DNA of 64,000 bases from Obelidium mucronatum (lineage: Eukaryota; Chytridiomycota; Chytridiomycetes; Chytridiales; Chytriomycetaceae), in the NCBI GenBank assembly GCA_025765595.1, contig JAIVFH010000005.1, positions 186,001-250,000 of the forward strand, in the 5' to 3' direction. Shown one piece after another: positions 1 to 9,013 of this stretch (the first letter of the stretch is position 1; every line of letters starts with the position of its first letter). Below the pieces are notes generated by a model. That model saw only the letters and a list, made by a program, of their open reading frames with translations, made no database searches and was not told where the DNA came from. The translations under genes and the position numbers were made by a program.

Positions 1-1
1 A

Positions 2-934
2 GCTTGCACAACTGACCATGCTTCCAACATTCAACATATTCTCACAGCATACAACATTATACTATTCACTGCTTTATTGGTTACCGCATTCATGCACACT
101 TGGCTGCTCACCTGCACCGAACTGAACGAATCCGGAAGCCTCACACTTACATCCATCATCATCGCCTTGACCTATTTGCTCTCTGCATCTCTTTCAGTTC
201 CTGGAGACCCGTATTCAGAATACAAAATATCTCTGTGTGTGCACATTGGAGTAACGCTCGCGTTTTGCGTGGCTGTGGGGAAAAGCGTTGTGGCTGCTGC
301 TGCAGTTATGTTGTACAGCCAAGTCTCACGGCAAGTGTTGAGTTCACAGGTGAAAACAAATACCGTCAGTGTTGATGTTGTTGTTGGGGATTCATCAAAA
401 CAAGAGTCAAAAAGCAAGTCTGAGGTGGGGTTGTTGCTTGCCAAAAGAACAGTGTGGGCTTCCAAGATGGTTATTATTCTTTCAAATAACTCATTTTTTT
501 TTTTTTTATTTCTTGGTGATTTTGCTCACACCGCCCACCCCTCCCCCCCCCCCAAAAAAAAAAAAAAAAAAATTAAGGGGCCTTCAACTATTGTATACAA
601 GACATTCTCAAAAAGCCCGATACTACTACTTTCTCCAAAGTGGATTGAAGCTGTTTGCGAGCTAAACAAACTAGAATCTCGAATGTGGCTCTCCTTCACT
701 TCTGCCGAGACTGTGGATACATTTGTTTTAAACGAGAGGGATTTATTTATTCAAGGCAGTTTGATTCACTTGGAAAGGTTTGGGGTTGTGGAGTTTGCGA
801 CAGAGATGGATGCAGTTGCTTTTTTGGTTGAATTGAAGGAGAAAAAACGGGGTGATATCTGCTCCCAGAGAAATTGTAAAGAAAAAATAGGGAAATTAGA
901 GAAAAAGGATCTTTTGATAAGTGGTGGCACATAG
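2..934 (+). CDS. multi-pass membrane protein, 3' part (5' cut by window edge)
   Basis: The frame is open from base 2 with no convincing start codon, so the gene probably begins outside the window. It shows hydrophobic segments at about bases 50-115, 150-200 and 230-320 (likely membrane spans), followed by a Ser/Lys-rich stretch. Homopolymer tracts of T, C and A (about 494-571) then interrupt. These probably lie in an intron running from a GTGATT-like donor near 516 to a CCAAAG acceptor near 641. After it comes a soluble tail beginning WIEAVCELNKLESRMW and ending at 934. Segment number and tail would fit a receptor-like or transporter-like protein, but I recognise no family. The intron is inferred; the frame could also simply read through. 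Confidence 0.4.
   Translation, partial: ACTTDHASNIQHILTAYNIILFTALLVTAFMHTWLLTCTELNESGSLTLTSIIIALTYLLSASLSVPGDPYSEYKISLCVHIGVTLAFCVAVGKSVVAAAAVMLYSQVSRQVLSSQVKTNTVSVDVVVGDSSKQESKSKSEVGLLLAKRTVWASKMVIILSNNSFFFFLFLGDFAHTAHPSPPPKKKKKKIKGPSTIVYKTFSKSPILLLSPKWIEAVCELNKLESRMWLSFTSAETVDTFVLNERDLFIQGSLIHLERFGVVEFATEMDAVAFLVELKEKKRGDICSQRNCKEKIGKLEKKDLLISGGT
494..571. repeat. adjacent T, C and A homopolymer tracts
   Basis: A T run (about 494-507), a C run (about 543-553) and an A run (about 554-571) sit close together. Tract lengths are unreliable in assemblies. They probably lie in an intron of the flanking membrane-protein gene. Confidence 0.8.
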
Positions 935-1327
935 TTACAAGTGTTGATATACCAATTTATTGTGTCACAGGTGCGTATAGCACTCATTTTGTAACAAGAA
1001 TGGTATTCATTGTTAACACAGCAATGTCCTGTATTTATAGGGCCTTGCCTCACATCTGAAACACCCCTCTAAACTACAACACAACTAATAGAGCTGTAAT
1101 ACTGTATTTATTCAAATAAAGTAATTGACAAATACTTAGCTGTGGAGACAATGGTCAAGAAATATGGAATCAATTGAGTATCTATTCTTGTTTCAGATTT
1201 ATCAAGCATGCCAACAAATGTGTTGTTCAATGCACTGTTGAATTATTGAAAGATTTGGGCATACACTAAATAAATAATACTTCTATAACGTACAAAAAAA
1301 TCTATGTTTTAATTTCTTTCCAGTAAA
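935..1327. other. AT-rich intergenic stretch, no gene seen
   Basis: This lies between two convergent 3' ends (membrane protein on + and PEX7 on -). It is AT-rich with several AATAAA-like motifs and probably holds the two 3' UTRs. I see no coding pattern or RNA gene. Confidence 0.6.
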
Positions 1328-2565
1328 TTACTTAATTGTGAAGATATGCACTCCTTCATCCCAAGCACAAGTGGCAATTAATCCGGGAATGAACATGTTG
1401 AAATCAAGGCCCAAGACAAACTCTGTATGCAAGTCGTGCATATGCACTAGATTGTTGTAGCTGCGACTGATATCCCATACGCGCATGGTCATATCATAAC
1501 TTGCTGAAGCAATGACATTTCCAGAATGGGGTGAGCATTTGACGCGTCGTATTGCATATTCGTGACCTCGTAAAGTCGTTAGATCTTTTGACGTATTTCT
1601 GATGTCCCATACTTTGACGCAGTGATCCACTCCTAGTATTCATTGCTAAATCAATATGTAAAAACGTGATTGGAGATGGGACCAACCTGCAGAAACAAGA
1701 ATGTTGGGGTCGTACTTATTCCAATCTAATGCTAGGATTTCGTTTGTATGGGCCCTAAAAGTTGCAGCTGATCGAGGATTGCGAACATCCCAGATTTTAA
1801 TAGTTGTGTCGCCAGAGGCAGAAGCGAATCTTTCTGCCACATGAGGACTCCAAACTGTGGAATAAACGCAGTTCGCATGTTCCTTCCAGGTTGCAAGTGA
1901 CGTATTCGACTCAGGAGACCACTATTCCATTATTAGGCTCCAAATACAATGCCACGGGAATTACAACGTACGAGCTTGATTGTGTGATCCCAAGATCCCG
2001 AAACGAATGTGTCTTTCTTTACTAGATTCCAGTTGACGCTGAAAACTTCTCTTGTATGTTCGTGTAGATTGAGAATTGGAAAGTTCTAGCGCACAATAGA
2101 TTCCCTTAGTTGCTAAAATGACGGCCTCAAATCTATCCACACCTTCAAAGTCAAGTCAAACAGTTTTAGAGAGCCATCGCCACTTCCAACCACGATTTGA
2201 TTCTCATTTAATTCGCTCCAGGCACAATCGAAGAGACCATCCTGGGTATCGAATCTAATAAAGAACCAATTTAGGCTTTTCACAATGATGTGTGTTCATA
2301 CCCACACACTCTCTGCCACAATGCCGTCTCCAGCAACGCTTAAATTCAGAGCCCACAATCTGCCGTTTCCGGCGATGCCAAAGTTTGCAGCAGAAGCAAC
2401 AGCGAGGCGGGTTTCAAAGAAAGGACTCCATTCAACCTTTTTGAGCCAAAATCAGTGATGTCTTCTGAGTTACAGTTAATTTCGACTGTATTTAACTGCA
2501 TATCCTTGGAATCCGGTTGTTCGAAACACTCGTGGTTGCTGCGTTGGATGTTGAGGGGGGTTCAT
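1328..2565 (-). CDS. PEX7: peroxin-7, PTS2 receptor (WD40)
   Basis: Cytosolic WD40 receptor that binds PTS2 signals and brings proteins to the peroxisome. The spliced product starts [10 protein letters not shown] at 2565 and continues GYA then [111 protein letters not shown] and a final [10 protein letters not shown]. These are typical PEX7 blades in order. Introns by eye: about 2437-2496 (weak GTTAAA donor, phase 0); one near 2250-2303; one ending before WSPESN near 1920; one near 1640-1690. The gene starts only about 60 bp from the left inverted repeat of the neighbouring element, so its promoter may have been altered. Confidence 0.88.
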
Positions 2566-2623
2566 TTTTGGGGATGTAGTTATTGCGAGTTCAGTCCAAA
2601 ATTGGATTTCTCCGTAGTTAGAT

Positions 2624-2702
2624 GTCGTGCAATTTTTTTCCTAGGACGCCCACTCATTTGCTTCCCCACCACTCAACTGGCCAGAACCAAGAGCAAATAT
2701 TC
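2624..2702 (-). repeat. left inverted repeat
   Basis: Read on the minus strand it matches 7539-7618 on the plus strand, including uninterrupted matches of 26 and 17 bases. The matched part contains an ATG followed by codons for SGRPRKKIAR, then the frame ends about 15 codons later. Confidence 0.85.
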
Positions 2703-2796
2703 TAAAATTCGGCATATCGGTAGTAATAGGTAACTTATAGGATCCCTTGAAGTATCTGCGTGTGCCTGTTAAAGCTATGACGTCCAGAGCCTCAAG

Positions 2797-4460
2797 ATGA
2801 CAACAAACAACACCAACAATCTTTCTAAGTTCGACAGGCTGATAGTATCTGTAAGCTCCAATCTGATTGATACGTATATTAAGCTCTCAAAACTGCTGTG
2901 TAGGAGACCGAGACTGCAATATCGAAACAGTTTGTGGCAGTTGAATGTTTTAAGTGGATCAAACGGATATTCAAGGATTCAACAGCTACTCCTCACCAGT
3001 TTCAAATTGACTGTGTGCATCGTTTATTGAATAGCGGGGATGTGTTTCTGATGCAACCAACAGGTGTTGGGAAGACCCTTTGTGTGGAACTGTTTGTCAT
3101 CATTCGAAGCGTTCTAAAGTTGCCGGGAACCGTTGTTGTCATCAGTCCGTTGACTTTCGTGATGCGAGAACAATTCTCTGTATTTGGGAAGCATTGTGAA
3201 GCTGCGGGTTTGACTTTGAAGGCCGGCGTGCTTGGGACAACCGACCAAACAAAGGAAACACAATTCGCGTTCGAATCTGGGAAATTAGATCTTATCTGGG
3301 TTGCTCCCGAGTTTTTTCTTCAAGACCATTATTTGAAGAAGATTGTCCAGTTATCGTATGGGCCGTCGTTTGGATGCTTTTTCGTTGATGAAATGCATAT
3401 GACTACAGAAGAAGGACGAACATACAGACTGCATTACCGCCATCTTGATGAACTTCGAGTCAAGTTCCCAAAAGTTCCAATCTGTGGAATGTCTGGTACT
3501 GTGTTGGTTGTTGCAGAGCCGGAGATAAAGAGGTCGATTTCTTTGAAGCAAGACACGCTTGAACTTGTCGGCGAGTTCAATAGACCAAATATCAAGTTTA
3601 TTGTCAACAAATCTCGAAGCACATATGCACGAGACTTTGCACCCTTAAAGAAACAGGTGCAACGGTTTAGAGTTGGAGGCGAGGGGACACTGGAAGAGTT
3701 GACTACTAGTCAACCTGTTATGATTTATCTTGACAGCAAGAAAGCCATCAACGATCTGTTCTTGTTTTTTTCTGATGGCTTGACAACTTCTCCAAAGCTC
3801 AAAAACGGCGGAAATCTTGTTGTAATGTACACGTCAAGCAGTTCCGATGCCCAGCAGCAACAAGTGCAGGCCAATCTCGATTCAAATCCGCACTTTTATG
3901 GGATTATATTGTGTACCTCTGCGTTGGGTACTGGCTGCAACTTCAAAATGGTTCTTGAGTGCCACCACTACTATTTCCCAACTGCGCTTTCGACATTCAT
4001 CCAAGAAGCATTTCGACTTGGACGCTCTACATTTCGTCATACAAAGCACATATTGTGGATCAGCAAAAGGGAAGCAAACCATCCACCTGTATTTGACAAG
4101 CCAGATGACGTCTTGCAAGCGGGATTCGCCAACATTGTAGCGTACATTGCTGGCCGAAGTTGTCGTAGAAAGCTTCTTTTGTCTTGGTACATGCGTGAAG
4201 GCCCCTCTGTAGATGAATTGGTTGGTGGTGAGGGCTGTTGTGACGTGTGCGAGCCTGAAGTAGCTGCCCAGAAGGCTCTGGGAGGAATGACACTACGGCG
4301 GAAAACAGTGAAATCAGTTCAAGAACGAGCTGAATTTGGAAATGCTCTAATTTTGGCCTTTGCCGAGCAGGGGTTTGATGTTCCCTTGGCTGTGATTCAA
4401 GCAATGATGCAGGATATGTATGGCCTTGAAAGCGGGGAGTTTGATAATACTTTGAAATAA
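2797..4460 (+). CDS. RecQ-like DEAH helicase of the inverted-repeat element
   Basis: Superfamily 2 helicase, probably unwinding DNA with ATP. Exons 2797-2850 and 2904-4460 (GTAAGC donor, TGTAG acceptor, phase 0) give about 536 residues beginning MTTNNTNNLSKFDR. Visible motifs: Q-type start near residue 50 (HQFQIDCV), Walker A QPTGVGKT near 70, DEMH box near 180, GMSGT near 215, and QEAFRLGRS near 385 as a modified arginine-finger motif (RecQ usually has GR-GR). A Cys-rich segment with CRRKLL and CCDVC near 440-480 matches the RecQ zinc-binding domain. No HRDC domain is seen. It is about half the length of cellular RecQ proteins. It faces the PHD gene and lies inside the inverted repeats, so I infer a role in mobility of the element. 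The frame is intact. Confidence 0.8.
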
Positions 4461-4472
4461 GCTTTTTTCGAA

Positions 4473-7458
4473 TCAGCATGTCCGACAAATAAATGAAAAT
4501 GTGTTGTTCACCAAATGTGACCATAACTCGTCAGCCTCAACATCTGAGTCCCCTGCAACACAAACAAAGTGATAGTCAATCTCACATGTCTCGCATTGCA
4601 CCCATCTGATGTATTCTCCATCTTCAGCATCAACACTTAAGCAGAAACATAGTTTCTTCTTTTTCCGATTTCGCTCAGAAGCATTCTCATCCATCTTCAG
4701 TTTCTTGCTCAACTTTTCTTTTCTTTCTTTCTCAAGAAATGGGGCAACAACAGATTTTGCAACAGCCAGAAGAGCGGACCAGTGTGTTGGGTTGGACAGC
4801 TTATATGCTTTCAAAGCAGAGTCATTCCTTTCAAAATCGGAATCATCAGAATCCAAATTATTGATAGATCTGGTTTGGTAATGTCTTAGTTTTTGAGAGG
4901 CGTACATCATCAGTTTGGAACCGCCAGGTTCCTCGGCAGCCTCAAACTGAAACCGCCCAGAATTGATTGAATCATTGTTGAAAACATCTACGATGATACC
5001 CGACAACTGTTCCATGTCTTTGCAAGCTGAAACGGGCTGATGGCACTGATTGGACAATGGTGCGTTTACGTCAACTTCGAGATTTCGAAGGAGATCACCA
5101 AGAACTCCAGCATTCGTGTAAATCTTTTCAATTTGGTGAATGTCCTTGTTTGGTCCCAAGCTTTTAGCGATTGACTTTGTATATCCAATGTCCCATTCAC
5201 ATGTCAAATCAACTTCGGCAAAAGTACGCCTCTCCAAGTTAGTTGCTACAACTGTATTTTTCACGCACAGATTTCTGGTTCTTTCGGAATGAACACCAAG
5301 TAGCTCAATATTGTTCATGACTAGCTCTCGCATATAATTCGGGGATGTTTCCGCAAAAAGTGGCATAATGGTCCGAAGAAGCGCTTGAATAGCATAAGAA
5401 TCGTTGATTCTATATGCATGATCCAGGCTCTTAAATAAACAGTAGTGTTTGAGGTAGTTGTACACGTAAAAGCGAAAAGATGCTGATTCCGGCGGTTTTG
5501 AAAACTCCAGAGCTACTGATGACCGTTTCGTTTTTGCTGTAATCGATTCTTTAAATACAAACTTGACATCAAACTCAGCACCAAGAATTGCATCCACCAC
5601 TTCATCAATAGCCTGTTGAATTGATGCGGTTGTTGCATCATTTAAGTCGCTGACCTTCTCCTTCACCAAAAATTGAAGAAGACACTGTGCATATTCCCCC
5701 ATTCCGTTTCTAAGACTATAATAGTTGCCAGGTTTTCCAACATGAAGCGTTTTGTTCTCCTTAACGTTGTGCAGATAATGTGATAGTGTTCCCGCCTCCT
5801 TTGGATCTCCCCAGTAAATCCCTCCCACAGCGTTCATACCATTCATTAGGACATGAAAGCCTCCAATGATATAGGCAAACCCCTGAAGCTTTGCGGCCTT
5901 ACTGGGAATCTCCTCAAGCTTACGACACATTTCCGCCCTCCTACATGCCAAAATAGACCCCAAATCCCCTGCAAAAGGAAGAACGATTGGAGCTGTATCA
6001 TCCACTAGTTGCTCTCCCAATTTGCTCACGACTTTGAGTGCTTCCATTGCATGCTCCATGACCTGTAATCCAGTCAGCACTAGCCATATATTATCGAAAA
6101 TTCACCTTGATGGCGCCTTCTGTCTCAATTTCATTGACGTTGAGGACAGATATTGGAAGAAAGGGTTGTACTTCTTCTGGGAACGCCTCTCCTTCGAATG
6201 GGAAGAGACATTGTCCCACAGCTTCTTGATCAATGTTATCCCTAAAAATCAGCTTGACACATTGGAAGGTTTCAAACTTAAAGCAACGATTTCTGAGGAG
6301 CAAGTCTGTTGTGGAAGGAAGAATGTCGGCTACAGTAATGTCTTGGATCGGTTTAATTGGGGAAGATGAACTCAAAGCTTCATCGTCGTATTGAAGCAAG
6401 ATTGCTTTAATAACAGTTGCATTTATCATAGTTGATTGGTTGCTGCTGGTAACTGTCGCCTTGCGCTCAAACTGATTGTAGTTGTCCCAACAAAGGCCGT
6501 ACTTGAACGGAAGGTATGCAGAAGGCTTCCATGCAAGAGCTTTCTGACTGATCTCGTCTTTTAACCGGCTGATTTTGGGATGTGAAACCAAGACACCGAT
6601 TTGGTTCATTAGCGTCACCCCCTTCCGAGTCAACTGACAACCATCAAGAACAAGGCCAAAATACTGCTGCAAGACATTGTTATGCTTCCAACGGTCTTGC
6701 AGGAGTATTCCTAGAATAGTGCAGCACTTTGGCAACGGCAAGTCAACAACATCCAGAAAGAAATAGAACCAAAATGGGGCTTGCTCTAAAAAGTGACGGG
6801 AGATCCTAGGTATAGAAAACTCTAAGAAACAAGATTCTTTCTTGGACAAGCAATCGAGTTCTTGAAGCATTAAACGACCAGCTAACGTCCACAACAGCGG
6901 TTTGCTGTTGGAGTTTTTAGTAGTACCCATCAATGTAAATACAGCCGACAGCTGAGATTCCTCCAAATCAGGGCTCCCGTTCTTGACATAGTCCTTCAAC
7001 GCTTCAATGACATTTTTTATAGAACGTTGCCGTTGGCGTTGCTCAGTATGCTGCTTTTCAATCTCCTCTTTTGCCTTCTGTCTTGCAGCGCAGTGCTTAA
7101 AGAAGCCATCTCTTCTCCTTTCCGTGGCTTCTTGTCGTGCATCCTCTTCCTTCTCAAGCTCCGATCTTGATAGAATCAAATTTCGCGGAAGAATAACTTC
7201 AACGTCTGTTGCGAAATTTCGAAGATCACTCCAGATAGCTACAGGATCTTGGCGGTCGACGACAGATACATTGTGTTCTCGTTTACTCAGTTGTACGTTC
7301 TCTGGCACAATGTAAGGCACGTTTACAGCCCCAGACGGACGGCCACGCTTTCTTGCTGACGGAACGGTAGCAATGGGAGATTCTGCGTCACTGGATGGAA
7401 GTGCGCTGTATGGCCTTCTCATGACTGAGCTAGAAGGAGTCTGAGGACAGTCAGTCAA
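4473..7458 (-). CDS. large AT-hook and PHD-finger protein, DUF6589-like core
   Basis: Two long frames (7458-6106 and 6062-4473) join through a canonical 43-nt intron at 6063-6105 (GTGAAT donor, CTGAC branch, TACAG acceptor, phase 0) into about 980 residues. The N-terminus has an AT-hook (KRGRPSGAV, about residues 37-45) and a charged coiled-coil-like stretch. The middle carries LPFAGDLGS, GFHVLMNGMNAVGGIYWGD and GTLSHYLHN, which remind me of the fungal DUF6589 family; that is memory, not a search. The last 60 residues form a C4-H-C3 PHD finger (CFC, CETC, YHFVC, CRTC). AT-hook and PHD modules suggest DNA and histone-tail binding. It may be the transposase-like partner of the convergent helicase. 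The frame is intact and composition is like its neighbours. Confidence 0.7.
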
Positions 7459-7538
7459 GAGAGAAGATTATACCCGATCGGGCTGAAACTTTCGGGAATC
7501 ATACTATATACCTTCGGGATCATGCTCGCAAAATATCA

Positions 7539-7618
7539 GAATATATGCGCGCGGTGCTGGCAAGTTGTGTGGTCGGGGAAGCAAATGAGTGGGCGTCCTA
7601 AGAAAAAAATTGCACGAC
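7539..7618 (+). repeat. right inverted repeat
   Basis: Inverted counterpart of 2624-2702. Reading outward it contains an ATG at 7586 with codons for SGRPKKKIAR, an AT-hook-like basic motif. This frame stays open to 7794 (about 69 codons), so the repeat may include the start of a small gene or of a decayed copy of one. Confidence 0.85.
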
Positions 7619-7794
7619 TCCAGACTCTCTTCGAGGAAGGAGAAAAAGAGTCTGGTTTGAGACTAATTTCTCCGGTCAAATTCGATCGAAAATTGAAAAC
7701 ACACGTTCGTCCGCCGGGCCACGATAACTACAGAGCCAATCATCGGATCGCCTCAAAACCAACGGCAATCGAAAAATCGTACTTGCAGACGTAG
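7586..7794 (+). CDS. short ORF starting inside right inverted repeat
   Basis: The product would be about 69 residues: MSGRPKKKIARLQTLF, an acidic stretch, then a basic tail. GRPKKK resembles an AT-hook. The first 11 codons are shared with the left repeat (one Lys/Arg change), but after that the two copies diverge and the left one stops early. It may be a genuine small DNA-binding protein or just the repeat's sequence being open by chance. I recognise no family. Confidence 0.25.
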
Positions 7795-8355
7795 GCATGG
7801 AGGTAGAGGACGTTCCCAGGCTGTTATCTACTCAGTTAGATCACAGGTCGATCTCCAGAATGATGCTCTTCATGTTCTGTCGACCATATCTGAAACAAAA
7901 CAACCCTTCCCTTCGCAAATTGAGATATACTAACCAGTATTTGGAACTATCTCAGCAGGGTTAGCAGCTACGACAGCGTCAACAAGGAAATGAACGGTTT
8001 TCACGCCTGAAATGTAAATTATAGTGTTTATTTATTGCTATCTGCGTACTGGTTGATCCAATTAGCGATGGTTGACTCAGCCGTGTCAAAGTGCCGGGAA
8101 ACGTTGCCTTTGAGAACTTTTTCGACCTCCATGCATGTGGAGATTGTAGTTAGAGTTGTTTAGAGAAGTATGACACTGCAGAACCGTGCTGGGAAGGTCT
8201 CTTTGTGATGTTTCCTGTGCCGGCGGAGGAAATAAAGATTTTTTTTCGACCGGAGAAATCCAATTGGGATAAAACGCACAATATTTATTATGGAGTTAAG
8301 ACTATGGGATTATGCCGCGGGGGTATGTACAAATATTGACTCATGATGCCATCTA

Positions 8356-8432
<77 letters not shown>

Positions 8433-9013
8433 GGTTAAATCTAAACCTCAAAAAGGGACTCATGCAATGTTACAATCAATGCGAGAAAACAGCATTGCCG
8501 TCGTCTTTAAAGTCCGATTGAATTCCGATTACAGCATGATAGACACGCATCCCGCCAAATCCGAGGCATGAAGGCCCAATACGTTGTCATTCTAGGCGAC
8601 GCCTTTTTCACAGGCCTATTCATTTTGTATGCCCAATTCTCTGATACATCTATCCAGCAAATCGAGACTGAGGAATATTTCTTTCATGTATGCACAACCA
8701 AACCCACTTCATTTATTCAACACATAAGGACGGGGAGATAATAATCATTAAATCCAAAGCAAAAATCGCGACTTGAAAAAAAAAAACCCACATCTTTTGG
8801 GAAGGAATCTGTCTTGGATTAAAATTCGCGATTGCGCCAAAAAAAAAAAAAAAAAAAAAAGGAAACACCATGGTTCATGTGAATAAAAAGTTCGGCATTT
8901 GCAACAAAAACTGACGTCGCGATGTGTAATTTTTCTCTCTCTCTTTCATTATTTTATCGCACGTTCTGTGTTGTGGGGAAAAATTGTCAGAAAATAGGGT
9001 CAAAACAAAAAAA
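7795..9013. other. intergenic, repeats and unresolved small frames
   Basis: No gene is firmly supported. On the minus strand a 34-codon frame (start about 8130, product MEVEKVLKGNVSRHF...) and an open piece with VKTVHFLVDAVVAAN (about 7935-8005) look mildly coding, but I cannot join them in phase. A 15-base segment at 8251-8265 matches 2600-2614 in inverted orientation, outside the left repeat. Segments at about 7666-7677 and 8249-8260 are also inverted copies (12 bases). The remainder holds the CT microsatellite, a poly-A run at about 8839-8860 and the kinase promoter. Confidence 0.5.
8359..8428. repeat. (CT)n microsatellite
   Basis: An uninterrupted CT dinucleotide tract of about 35 units between the element and the kinase gene. 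Confidence 0.95.

Larger units (their letters stand above)
2624..7618. mobile_element. putative inverted-repeat element with helicase and PHD genes
   Basis: Two near-identical segments in opposite orientation (2624-2702 and 7539-7618; 71 of 80 positions match by hand count, one gap) enclose exactly two genes. These are a RecQ-like helicase on + and a large AT-hook/PHD protein on -, arranged tail-to-tail with 12 bp between stop codons. The repeat-to-start-codon distances are similar on both sides (about 95 and 80 bp), so each repeat may act as promoter. This symmetry suggests a self-contained transposable unit of about 5 kb. I found no clear target-site duplication at these edges, so the true termini are uncertain. 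It does not match a transposon superfamily I can name. Alternative: a segmental inverted duplication of promoter sequence. Confidence 0.55.

Noticed and set aside
7795..8160. Two-exon small gene on the minus strand
   Set aside because: The two open pieces cannot be joined in phase with GT-AG borders, and neither matches a family; kept only as a note in the gap description.
8984..9013. Upstream TTG start for the kinase
   Set aside because: Non-ATG start in a eukaryote with a good ATG at 9014; no reason to extend.
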